Shown one piece after another: positions 47,894 through 60,303 of a stretch of 64,000 nucleotides of DNA (its first letter is position 1; each line of letters starts with the position of its first letter). Source of the DNA: Azadirachta indica. Its lineage: Eukaryota; Streptophyta; Magnoliopsida; Sapindales; Meliaceae. The translations under genes were made by a program, and so were the position numbers. The notes under the pieces were generated by a model. The model was not told the DNA's origin. It did no database searches and saw nothing but the letters and a program-made list of their open reading frames with translations. The DNA is taken from assembly GCA_022749755.1 (NCBI GenBank), contig JAGQDM010000070.1, positions 4,699,183 to 4,763,182 of the forward strand, given 5' to 3'.

Positions 47894-50800
47894 TGATAAA
47901 GTTCCATACTTCCATTGATGTGGCATTGCCGAGTCCAGCAACGAAATCTTGCTGCGACACCGTTTCATGAATCACTGAACAAAAATAGAAAAACATTTCT
48001 TCTCTGGGCACTGTCAAACCTATAAACTTGAAGATTGTAGTATATAATATGGACGACCAGATGAGAAATTATATTTAAAACAGACCATCGATTAATTTTA
48101 ATGAAAGTAAAATCGAGTAATGACAAGGACAAATAGTTTTTCTTTTTAGCTTTCATGTATACTTTGAAAGTTGAGTTAATAAAGTGTGTTGGTCATTTTC
48201 ATTTCTTTTATGTTGTATAAGAATACGGGGGTCTTTATTTACTCTCCTTCACATGCTTCTGTATTTCACACATTCACTTGCTTGTTTTAGGATGCATTAA
48301 GGAAGTATTTTTCTTAAGTATTTTCTACTTATAACATGACTCAAGAAAAACAATAAGAAGCACTTTTTCTCAAATAAAAAACAATAAGTGACAATATCAA
48401 AATTAAATACTTCAACTACTTTTAATTTATTTTTTTTAATATATGATATCTTTGCTTCACTTAAACATTACAAAAGGATTATTCTACAATATCAAAATAA
48501 TTATAATTTTGCCGTCATTAATTTATTCTTATTACCATCTTAAAATTTATTCGTATATATTCCAAATTCTTTATTAAAATTATTCTAACATTTATTTTGC
48601 ATTTTCAATCTTTTATATTATATTCTAAAATTATTTATAGAACATACATTATTTTAACGTGGGTGAAAGTGAGTGACGAGACATAATTTTTTGTTTTATA
48701 ATGACATATTTTCAAATTTTAATTATATTGTGGGATAAATTTATTTATGTTAAGTTTAATACTAATCATTATTTACTCACTTTGATATGCTTTTCACTTG
48801 CACCTTTTGCTTTTGGGAAGCTTGTGGAAGCGTTTCTTCAAAAGTGATTTTAGTTGCAACGGGTCTCGCCGAAAAAATTAAAACTTTTTTTTTATTCCTC
48901 TAAACAAATTAAACAGATAATACTATAATAAAATAGTTCATCCGCTTTTGATTAATAGAATAGACATTTTTGTTTATTTCATTTAAAACACTAGTAAAAG
49001 ATTAGTAATCTTCCTTTTTATTATATTTCGTACCATTATATTTTATTTAAAAATAATAATAATTTAAGAAAGAAAAATAATCCGAAACCTAAAAATGGTT
49101 AGACATGGGCTTAATTGCCCATTGGTTGACCATAATCATAACGGAGCTACCCGATCTAGCCCAGCTGAGCTCATTTTGACTCGAACAAGTACTAAGTAGA
49201 AATCTCTCTCATTTGATATGGATAGAAAATTTTATAATAAAAAATTTTACAGTAGTAACTGGTAAAGATATGCTAACTTTATCTCATACTTGTTTTTTTT
49301 TTTTTTTTCTAATTACAATACTAACAACATTATAGGAGAATGGTAAGTAGGCATTTTGTCCTCAAATACACAATTTTATTATGCTACAACAGTACACCAA
49401 GATATTTGGTTTATTTATTTTTTGACAAACAAAAGAGATTTGGGGTGAACTCAAAAACGAGAAATGGAGAAGAACCAATGAGAAAACCTTAACCATTTTC
49501 ACTTTATCCCTCTCGCTTTCTTTCTATTCATTCCCCAAAATTTGGTTGGGAAGACCAGATTCTGGTTGATGTTTGCTTTCATTTTGTCTGTCGCAGTAGC
49601 CCGCAGTATTCGCACGAAAACCATTCAAAGTACAAAACCACCTTTCTTTTGTCATTATTACTATCAATTTATCTGGATACAATTCATGAAGTTTGGTCGA
49701 AAGTTGCATCTTTTAATATTTTTATTTGATTCTTAATCAGACCACAATGCAAGTGGTTAATGCAATGTATTTCTCTTGCACCACAAAAAAGTTCTGCTGA
49801 CCACCAGAGATTCTTGGTCAGTTTATTGTTTACCCACCACAAGAAATATATGTATAATATGTATAATAACGAATAATAACATTCGGGTCATTTCATTTTG
49901 AAAAAATCACAAATGAAGTCACAATTTGCAATTTTATTTGTTTGAGTCATTTCTGTAAGATTTCTACTAAAATTCCTTATTAAAATTAAATATTCTTTTG
50001 TTATCAGGCCTAGAGAGTTTCGCAAAATCTTTTGCAAATTTTTATATATATTATTTATAGTTTAGATCTATAAAATTTTTTTTTATTTTGGCCCTTCTAA
50101 TTTGACAAAATGAGTGTTTTGACTTTTAATTTATTAATTATTTTTAAAATATAGCCCACTCACTCTGCTTGTTTGATTATTATACTCTCGAAATCAGCAT
50201 ATTTAGGTCCTTATTTGATTTCAAAACTTTTAGCGATATAATAATAATCAAACAATTGATTTATTAACGAAATATGACAGTAAAAAGTTTAATAAGAATG
50301 CAAATTGCTTATTAATTTGTGATTTAACTTAAAGTTAAGGACTCCAATATTATGACTCAATAAAATAACAAATATACCTTTATCTTGGCGCACGTTTCAA
50401 TTTCCAAAGAAAGAGATTTTTTTTTTCCCTCTTTTTCTTGGTAAATTCTTGAAGAATAAGCATTACCTCAGCAAATCTTTTATTATTTCCTTGCATTGAA
50501 GCATTGAATCTCAATACACAGGAATGCAAGCAACTTACAAGATAAGAGAATTGTAGCGTGCTTGATGTTGACACGGGATCAGTCGGCCCCAAGCCAATAA
50601 TTTTCTCGAGAAAATCGAGCAACAACTCGAAAGATAAAGAGAATAGCAAAGCACGATGTTGACATTTTTACATCCTTCTCCATATATATATATATATATG
50701 TATGTATCTATGTATGTAATATTATTTGTATATTACAGTTGATGAGTCTAAATGTGAAAAATGAATAATGGACAAAAATTTCTAATCTATTACTGTAATT

Positions 50801-52024
50801 AAATTTCTGCTGTTTAATCATGACAAAATGTATATCCAAATAATATCTCCAATTTTTCATTTGATTCCATCATTCTATTGTGAATACAAAACCTGGTCAC
50901 TGTGTTGGAATTGTTATAGGTATGATAAATTAAATCTAAAAAACAAGAATCTTCAAGTACTACCAGAAGTACTACAGAGAAAATACATATATATATATAG
51001 TGGGACAAAGCTTGCTGTCTCACTTCTCATAATATTACATAATTAATATCATAATACAGAAAAATTCCATTACAAGATCTTCAAACAAAGACAAAATGTT
51101 ATCTACTTAGAACCTTTTTTTTTTTTTTTTGTTAAGTTGAAGATTACTAAGTTCCAAGAGAAAGCTTCTCACTGTCCGCAACTCTGTCCTTAATTAATAA
51201 TTAGACTATATATTAATATAACAGCCATATAATTTTCTCTAGAAAATATATATTTTGATTTGAAATGGAAATTGGCACACTCTTGAAAGCATAAGAGAGT
51301 GGGCAGCAGTAAGCAAAGAAGAAAGTAGTGAAGCCACTGGAAATTTCGAGGCTTTTTTTGACGTAATGAAGAAATTTATACAAAGTATTGCATTAATGAT
51401 TGATGATTATCAAGATTTTATTTGTTCCCTGAGACTTTAGTAAAATTTTAGGCGCTTGTCACTTCTTTGAACCAACTAATCCACAATGTTGTGACCTAAA
51501 CCTACCTCAATCTTATCATCAAATAAGATTACAAAATTAAGTTAAATAAATAAAATTTAAAATATATTTGGAATTAAGATGATATGATTTAAAATAGAAT
51601 TATAAATTATTGATCAATGAATATGTGCCGTTAAGTAAAAGTTAAAGTTAGTATTTATTAAAAATATTTGTTTAAAAAAAAATATATTCAAAAGATATAT
51701 ACATTCTCAAAGAAATATTTTCAAATTTTGAAAAGATATATTCCATTGAAGAGTAGTTCTCACAAACATATCGAAACATTATGCGAAAAACACTTCACCA
51801 TGTAAAATATATATTGCTATTAGTAATGAGTATTTATGACATACTTTCTTTGTCATATATTAAGCATATCTGATACCCCCACCGATATTAAAATCCTAAA
51901 ACGTTTTCATTTTCTCAATTTTCATCAATTCATCAAATTTTCACACATTAAGGCATAGGTCCTAAACCCTTTCCCTTTACTTTATTTCCATAAATTGCTA
52001 ATTTTTCCCTCAAATTATAGAATA

Positions 52025-52360
52025 TTCATAGTGATTGATGGAATTTTAAACAAACATGAATTATATTATGGCCACCAAATCAAATAATGAGACGTTTTTA
52101 CCATTTTATTTATAAATTGATTCAAATTTAGTTACATATATACATTAATAATAATGATGATACAGCAAAAAAAATTAAATATATACTAGATATATGGTAT
52201 TTATGAAGTCCTAATTAATATATATATATATATATAATAAATTCGTTAATAATTATTTCTCTAAGATTGCAAAAAGTGGATAGTGACGGATGCAACTTTA
52301 AACAAACATGAATTAATTATATCAACGCACCGAAATCAAATGATGATAAAACCATATCAC
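52025..52360 (+). repeat. Diverged direct duplication about 254 bp apart
   Basis: TTTAAACAAACATGAATTA occurs at about 52046 and 52301, each within a similar context (AGTGA-GGATG before; CC-AAATCAAAT-ATGA after). The two copies are roughly 70-80 bases each, separated by an (AT)n tract. Confidence 0.65.
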
Positions 52361-54027
52361 TTTTTCCACACTCGATGGATTGAGGGTTGGCAAATTAATA
52401 AAATTGGCATCACTACTACTTGAATTATTGATAATATCTTTTTTTGCCTACGCATTTGCAAAATAAATTAAGCAGCATCGCCTAATTGCCCATCCATTTC
52501 CATTACTATCGTTTTCTCACTTTTGGCAACATCAATAATTGTTTAAAATCAAAGAAGAATAAGTAACTGCTTTCCTTCTTTTTTCTTTCTTTTTTTTTTT
52601 TTTGAAAAAAAGCACTTCCATATAGTGTACACTCTTTCTTTCTTCTACCGTGTTGAATTGGTACGTGAATAGAAAACTGATTTCGTTGAAATTTTGATAA
52701 TTGACGGAGAAATATTAGACTTCTATGTAAATCAATGTTTTCGCCTGAATTTATTTATTATAGTCATGCACGATAATGAATTAATTAGGTGGAATATGAC
52801 GATATTTGGAATTAATGTTTATAATTATTTTATTTATATTAATTAATTTTTTTATAATGTTTTTATTTCTTGTATACGTCAATTTTTCAACAATTAGTTT
52901 ATTTTACACCATCATTTTATCTGTATGTACGAATTTTAATTGATTTAAAAAAAAATAGATTTACGTTAATTATCGAAAAAAGAGATATATGTAAAATGTT
53001 AGTTACACTACATAGTAGTCATCTAAAGATTATGTCAGTAGCATATAAGAGTCAAAGTTTAGGCCAATGAAATCTTTCAATTCCGAGGGCGAGAATTAAT
53101 TAAGTTAGATATTATTAGAAAATTGTAATTATTTATCTTATGAAATTATAGTAAATCTTACATTCGAAGAGAATTAATAAAACTCCTATTTTCTCTCAAC
53201 ATCTTGTGTTTTGTATTAAAATTTTATTTATATTTTCACTCATTTTATATTTACCAAACAATTCAAGGGTAAAATCATCCCTCCTCCGCGAAAAAAAATT
53301 GACACGATAAAATAAGAAAGAAAATAAAAAAGAATAGATTAAAGTAAATTAGGAGCTAAAGATAAGAGTTAGAAGAAGGAAAAACTAAATTAGATACTTC
53401 AAAATTCAAACGAAAAATGCTAAGTCCAAATCTTAATGGAATTTTTACTTAAAAATGAAATTCGCCCTTAATATCTTATAACTCAACTCCAACTCAAACT
53501 CGAAATATTTTCGAAAAACATCTTGTGTTTTTGTTTTTTAATAGAAGGTTTAAGAACACTTAATTAAAAGAAGTAAAGCGTCATCCAAGTTCGTACCACT
53601 TGTACAACATGTAGGCCAGTCAGTCACCCAACAAATAAAGACAGTCCGAGTCACGATAATTTATTATATTTTTTCTCTTTAGAAGATAACCGTAATTTTT
53701 AATTTCTTATTTTTTTATTTTTTAGGGTAGAAAGTTGGAATAATCGAGTCCCTGTTCTGATTTCATTCTTACTGTGGCATAAAAATGAATCGTCAAAAGA
53801 AGCTTCCCCTCTGTCTTTGAAAAATAGAAGTTTATTTATTAATATATTTTTTATTTAATTAATTAACCTCCGATATTTCTTTCCTCCTGCCGAGAGAAAA
53901 TCAATAAAGGCGTTGTATTGAAAGAAATCAAAGCTTTAAATGCGAGTTGGTTGACGCGTTCTCTTTTCATTTTCCCTCAAGGACTTTTAAGTATTCGTTC
54001 TTCGTACACTTTTTCTCTTTCTTCTCT

Positions 54028-54036
54028 TATAAAAAA
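54028..54036 (+). promoter_or_regulatory. TATA box of the RING-H2 gene
   Basis: TATAAAAAA after a pyrimidine-rich stretch (CTCTTTCTTCTCT), 94 bases upstream of the ATG. The transcript start would fall near 54060. Confidence 0.55.
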
Positions 54037-54121
54037 AAGCAGCCATTTAAGCCTAAATCTTTGTGGATCCTCAACAAGCTGCTGCTTTGTTTGAATTCTC
54101 CCATCTGGGAAAAGGAAGAAA

Positions 54122-55744
54122 ATGGAGTTTTATGCATACCCATCTCGTTTTTCTATGTCTTCTTTGTCCCTGCGTGGGAATTTCTTTGGAAGGGTTAAAG
54201 AATTCTGCAATTTTGCCGTTTCTGCTGTTCTTGGGAACATTTTCTCAGCGATCTTCACTTTCTTCTTTGCATTAGGTTGATTCGTTGTCTCCTCGTTGTT
54301 AATTCGTTAGTCGTTGTTAATGAAATGATGTATGATTCTTCATCTGTTCATGTTCTTTGATTTTGTTGTTTCTTTGAAGTTAATATTTCGTGATGCCGTG
54401 GTTACGTGTGCTGTTCTTGGGAACATTTTCTCAGCGATCTTCACTTTCTTCTTTGCATTAGGTTGATTTGTTGTCTCCTCGTTGTTAGTTCGTTAGTCGT
54501 TGTTAATGAAATGATGTATGATTCTTCATCTGTTTATGTTCTTTGATCATATTGTTTCTTTGAAGTTAATATTTCGTGATGCCGTTGTTACGTGTGTTTG
54601 TTGTATTGTTGGATTTTAGATTTGATGCAGAAAAATGTGAATGAGCTAAATATAGGCATAGAATCAATGATGCTTTTTCATTTGTGTGGGATTCCAATTA
54701 TATGAACGAGTTTTGACACATAGGGAAAGTTGTATGGGATATTCTCTACTGTTGCATGTTCAAATTATGTCCAGAAATTGAACAAATGGAAACAAAAATT
54801 AGGTCCTGAAGTTGGTATTTGTGTTTGCAGTGGGCACTTTGTTGGGAGCCATGACCGGAGCTTTAATAGGACAGGAAACTGAAAGTGGGTTTGTTCGCGG
54901 TGCTGCTGTTGGGGCGATATCTGGAGCTGTTTTCTCTATTGAAGTCTTTGAATCTTCCCTTGTTCTTTGGCAATCTGATGAATCTGGGATTGGATGTCTC
55001 CTGTATTTGGTAAGCAGACTTAACTACCATTATTGTTACTATTGAGCTTGGATGATTTCCTTTGTAGGCTCAGATGACTTGATAATTCCACGAATTGATA
55101 TTCAGGTTTCTGCTTTAAGTAATCAATTTTATGATCTTTTGCAAACTGTGCAGATTGATGTTATTGCAAGCCTTCTAAGTGGGAGACTTGTACGTGAGCG
55201 AATTGGTCCAGCCATGCTCAGTGCAGTGCAGAGTCAGGTAATTTGCTACGTTGCCTGTAGTATTTCTGATAGACTATTTTGCAATTCCTTGAATCAGTTA
55301 TAATATTGGTTGGTTTCAATTTGTTGTATCAGATGGGGGCTGTTGAGATAAGCTTTGAGGAGACACCCAATATCTTTGACACGGGTGGCTCAAAAGGATT
55401 GACAGGAGAATCAGTTGAAAAGATTCCAAAGATCACAATTACTAGTAATAACAATGTAGATGAGTCTGGGGAGAAAGTTTCTTGCTCTGTTTGCCTTCAG
55501 GTTTCTGCCATAAAATTCCTCTGTTCTACTTACTATTCATTTCCTTTAATCCCAAGTTGGTTATTAGAAATACAACTGCAAACAAACTGTCTGATTGAAG
55601 CAATTCTTTGTATGCACACAGGACTTTCAGCTTGGTGAGACAGTTAGAAGTTTGCCTTATTGCCATCATATGTTTCACCTACCTTGCATAGATAAGTGGC
55701 TCCTCAGGCATGCTTCGTGCCCGTTATGCCGAAGGGATCTGTAA
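54122..55744 (+). CDS. RING-H2 membrane protein, NEP1-interacting protein-like
   Basis: Exons 54122-54275, 54831-55009, 55154-55237, 55333-55500, 55622-55744 give 708 bases and 235 residues. An N-terminal hydrophobic stretch (about residues 31-55) leads into a Gly/Ala-rich region ([27 protein letters not shown]) that probably forms further membrane segments. A conserved middle follows ([13 protein letters not shown]). The C-terminus is a RING-H2 finger: C190, C193, C209, H211, H214, C217, C228, C231. This layout matches the plant NIP1/NIP2 proteins, which sit in the thylakoid membrane and bind plastid RNA polymerase; related ATL-like proteins act as E3 ubiquitin ligases. All metal ligands are present. 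The tail of exon 1 is duplicated in intron 1. Confidence 0.93.
54225..54596 (+). repeat. Tandem 186-bp duplication across an exon-intron boundary
   Basis: 54225-54410 and 54411-54596 are adjacent 186-base copies with only about seven to ten differences. Each copy contains the last 51 bases of exon 1 and its donor (CATTAG-GTTGAT) plus the start of intron 1. The second copy lies wholly inside intron 1, so the gene has two near-identical donor sites 186 bases apart. Confidence 0.93.
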
Positions 55745-58700
55745 TTTTTCTTCTTTGTATATAACTTGAGCAAAAAATTTCTTTCTTATTTATACAATCA
55801 TTACCTTTAGGACTTCTGTATTTGTCCCTTAAATATGCAACCACTCCCTTCCGCGAGTGGTTGTATGTCTAGTAGTCGCAGGATGGATCATTGTATTTGA
55901 TGAGCCATATGTATAAAAATTTTGAGTCCACATTTTGTTATAATTAGCCTAATTGCATTAGTTGATATGTCAATTCTTTGCATACTTTCCTGTTTTTGAG
56001 AAAATCCAATTTGGAGAACTTTCCTTGCCTGGAAATGCATTTGATTGACCGTGGATTAACAAGATGAATAGAATGTTGATACTATCAGCCAGATTGATCT
56101 TGGAATCTCATGCATTCTTATCCCAACTTATCTTACATACGATGTGATGTTCTTTCTTTGTATAGTGTTTGCCATGGCAAATAATGTGACATCGTTGGAT
56201 AGTGCATGTTAAATGTAAAATTTATTATACTCATTTTTTCTTCCCTTGTCATAAATACAATATCATATGGCACACCATACCCCAATGCTGAAAATTGTGA
56301 AAGTTATCTGAATCGCGGTCGCTCAACCCAAACATCTGGTAGGTTCTGCAAAGACTTTTGAATTATTAACTCTCGGGGAACATTGTTCAGTAAGTAGCTC
56401 ACACTCATTTATGATTCTCCGAAAGGCCCATATTTTCTTCATTTCTTGCACTAAATATTGATGATAAGAGTTTGGTTTGGTGTATACCCAGCTCTTTTTT
56501 CCTAAATTGGTCCATGACTTCGCATTCAAGTATAATCTTTTTAATCATAAAAAGAAAATCATCTGTCTTCCCCATTTTAGTTAGATTACAAGTAGATTTT
56601 AGTCTTTTGATAATGTCAAAAATATCCTCTTTAGTCGTTAATTTTCAGTCTATATTGCATAACAAAATTAATGTTTTCAAATAAGTTTTCTCCTGTTCGA
56701 ATGTAAAATACACATTTGTTCATAATTATTAGTAATTCAACACTTATATTATCACAAATTTAATGAGAAATTACTAAAAATTATGTAAAAAAATATGCGT
56801 GCAAAAATATGATTTAAGACTCCCCAAAGGGAGCAAAATTCCACCATTTTTTAAAAAGAAAAATTGCTGCTATTTGACGGACCAATTATGAACCATAATA
56901 AGAAGCTGTTAAATTAAATTCTTAACATCATTCATTAAAAATAATAAACTGAAAGTCGCCTAATAGTGAGGCAGTAGATAACTTGCTACACACGAAGAAT
57001 GAATTGAGAAGAGAAAAATTAAATGAGTGAGGCCCCTTATTGACCAAAACAAATATTTCAGCCATAATCTCACCCATCTACCATATTTAAAATCCAATCT
57101 GCAATTTTTTGTACCAGTGGTCTCTGTTCAGATCATATGAGATTTGAAGAGTTCTCTTTAAAAAAAATTATAGGCCATGCCACGATGTTCACCTGCTCTA
57201 CTTCATAGTACTGGCCCATTTAAAAAAATTCAAATGCATTAATTCCTCCATAACCATTTAAAATATTTGAAATATTGATCTTCAAAAAGAAAGTGGAAAA
57301 AGTACTATCCTAAAATGGAAAATGGAAAATGAAAGAAATTATTCTTTTTCCTTTTAATATTTTCAACCAGTAAAGCTAGAATATGATGGTTGTATTCTCT
57401 TAGCTACTAAATTTTCTTTTTATATTTTTATATAAAGTTATGCTTTTACAAATTTTGAAAAAAATTAGAATACAAGACATAAGTTGACAAATCTATATAA
57501 AAACTTGAGATATATATTAACAAGTTTTTGGTAATTTTTTACATACATTTCTTTATTTTTCAACAACAAGAAGTAAAGAATGTATTTTGTACGTTATTTT
57601 TCAAATATTTATATTAAAAACAGAAAACAATATTTTCAAAATTATGAGGAAAAGATAAAGAAAATAAATAATATAAAAAACATTTTCAGTTATAAAAAGC
57701 CATTTTTAATAAATACTATTAAACCCACGTTTCATTTTCCAAAACACTTTTTCCCAACATCATTTATACTTTTAACAGTAATCTATAAAAACATCATTTT
57801 AGTGGCTGTAAGCTATAAAGCTTATTGCCAATTGCAATTAATAAAGCAAAGCAAACGCAGATCATTTTTGCACCACATGAGGCCTTCTACAACCTGGTGG
57901 TTATGGTTTATATCCAAGCTAGCTGCAAAAGAAAGCATCGATATTTCTTGAATGTCAAAAAGGCAAGAAAATCATGTGATCTTCTCACATGTTCAATTTA
58001 TTAATTTAATTGTTGGAGGAGGAATTAATTGTGACTTCAAATTCTAGAGCCAAAATCAATCTTTTTACACATGTAACAATTAATGTGGGCTTTGATTTTC
58101 AAACTTCAAATTAATAAGTATTTACCTCAACATTTGATCAGAAATTAGAGGTATAAAATGTGTTATTTTTTGTTAATTTGATTTTTTAAAAAATTATTAT
58201 TATCAAATTTGTAATATATAGCACAATTCATCATTCCAATAATATTTGTATCCAGTCTTTTTTTGAGCTTTTCTTTTCAAAAAAAAAAAAAAAATTTATG
58301 TCAAAATATTAGAACATTCTTCAATTTTGTCTAATATAAAATTAAATTGAAGTAATGTATTTCAATAATTTAGACGCTTTTTTCTATTACAAGAAGTAAT
58401 CTAACTCTAAATTTTAGGTTTAAGACTTTAATTTTATATAATTCAAATTTTATGGATAAAATGGTTTGAAAGTAATATATATAATTAAAAAAAATATGTA
58501 AAATATAATTAATAATGGATTAACATTAACGTATGTTGTGGCATTGATATGTGAAGAAGTCTTGTTTGTTAGTACACTATTAACCCTATTTTGATGAGAA
58601 TCTCTCACAAAACAACAAGTCATATGAGATTATCATTAAAACCTCCAAAATTATTGTGGCGTCATTTATAAATTAGTAATTGACAATGTAGTCAATACAT

Positions 58701-60302
58701 CAAAAACAATCACAAAACGACATCGCACAGCGCAATCAAAACAAACCCACTTGTGATTTCAATCACACAAATTAAATAAACTACTACTTGCTAGTTGAGT
58801 TGATTGCGTCCACTTAAATAAATAAAAACAGATTTATTCCTACATATCTTTATCTAGTTATTTATGGCTTTTCTGAAGATGCTGGTATATTAGTGAAATG
58901 ATTTGATCCAAACTTAAAGCATTAACCACAAAAGGATTAGGACGGAAAGTGTTTATATATAAAAATGATAGAAAGCAAATCCATAAGGTAAGACTGTTAT
59001 TTTTAACTTTCTAATTGAACGTTATTTTTCTTTATTTTTTGAAAATAAATTTGGTACAATATGCAATCAAATAAATTCTACAATATTTTTATTTTAAATT
59101 TTAAAAACACAAACAAACAACACAAGGATTCAACGTTATTATGAAATATTAATAATTAATAATTAAAATAGATAATTTAACAACAAAGAAATTTTAATCT
59201 AAGCTTCTGGACGCGTACATATAAATAAAAATGATGTACTAGTTTTCGAGCAAGTGGTCCAAATCCTATATTAATCAAGTACTGTTTACTTTAGCGTCAT
59301 CAACATTTTTTTATGCCCAGGGAACACGGACTAAGGACATCAGACAAAACAATTATTTGATGCAATAACGTACGGGTTTGTCAATATCTTTGTTATACCG
59401 CGGCAATTTCATTACGTGTCAATTTTATACGGGAAACTTTTATTTTAGTTTCTAATTTTTCCAAAATTTCACTTTTCTCAACTAATTTAACAGATGTAAC
59501 ATAACCTTTCAGTACAAAAGGTAATGTCTTGTTACTCTATAATATTGAAGGTCAAGGTTTGCAGGAATTAATGAGATGGAAGTGTGGAGTCAAAACGCGT
59601 CGTTTGGGTGGAAGTTTAGCTAGTAAATCTTACCAAATTGCGTAACTAACTGCCTTTTTGTCATTAGATAGTAGATGTATACAAATTTGTGATAAAAGTG
59701 TCAAATTAGTACACGAAACTAAAATTTCTCAAAAAAGCAGAGACTGAAGTGAAATTTTTGGCGTAAACAATTAGAAACATGGAGTTTTCATGTCACCATG
59801 GTCAAACAAGTGGGAGCTCGCATTGCATGCATGCGGAGGGCGGGGGACGTCAGCATGTCGTTTTGGCCTATGTGCCGTCCCAAAGAGAAGAAGCTAATTA
59901 AGACCAAGTCTTTGTTTGTTGATATATATGGATCGGAGAGTGAGTGGGTCAGTACTCTTTTAATTAATTTGGTATGATTTGGGTTTTGAAATTATATGGT
60001 CTGCCTGCTTGCCCTTGCCGGCACTAATTCGATATTAATCAATAATATCAATTTTAAACAGCAGTGCTATTCTTTGGCTATGTTCTTCTCTCCTTTTGTT
60101 TTCTCATCTTCAATCCCAAGCAAATCTCATGTAAAATTAAGCAGCTGAAAGCGCACGTACGTACAGTCAATGCTGCAAAGGCCAAGGACAATGGAAAATC
60201 TGTAAAAGAGATAAAATATTCACTCAGAGAATCTCTTTTTACCTTTCTTTCATTTCTGTTTGTAAAGGAATCGATCTCACATTATTTTCAAATTTTACAA
60301 TA
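55745..60302. other. Intergenic, AT-rich, no gene supported
   Basis: Contains the RING gene 3' UTR, long AT-rich tracts, a possible small inverted-repeat element (59436-59795) and the leader of the kinase gene. Frames at 56323-56529 (-) and 57580-57951 (+) show no recognisable family. Confidence 0.55.
59436..59795. mobile_element. Possible MITE
   Basis: The left end GAAACTTTTATTTTAGTTTC...CAAAATTTCACTT is similar to the reverse complement of the right end (about 59740-59795: GAAAACTCCATGTTTCTAAT...AAATTTCACTTC). The match is imperfect and no clear target duplication was found. Confidence 0.3.
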
Positions 60303-60303
60303 A
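60064..60303 (+). other. Upstream ORF overlapping the kinase start (TAATG)
   Basis: A 79-codon frame whose N-terminus (MLFFGYVLLSFCFLIFNP) looks like a signal peptide. Its TAA stop shares one base with the ATG of the kinase frame. It may be a uORF, or the remains of a longer extracellular region whose link to the kinase was lost or is spliced. Confidence 0.3.

Larger units (their letters stand above)
47894..54121. other. AT-rich gene desert
   Basis: About 6.2 kb with no frame that looks like a known protein and no exon-like series. It holds (AT)n tracts (50682-50699, 52218-52236), poly-T runs, and a short diverged duplication at 52025-52360. The last few hundred bases form the promoter and leader of the RING gene. 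Confidence 0.6.

Noticed and set aside
50380..50649. An 89-codon minus-strand frame in the gene desert with slightly higher GC
   Set aside because: No recognisable motif, no exon partners and no promoter signal.
56323..56529. A 68-codon minus-strand frame, with a nearby frame reading NVPRELIIQKSLQNLP-like
   Set aside because: Faintly reminiscent of retroelement protein, but too short and broken to support a call.
57580..57951. A 123-codon plus-strand frame rich in Lys, Asn, Ile and Phe
   Set aside because: Composition is just that of AT-rich DNA; no motif or splice context.
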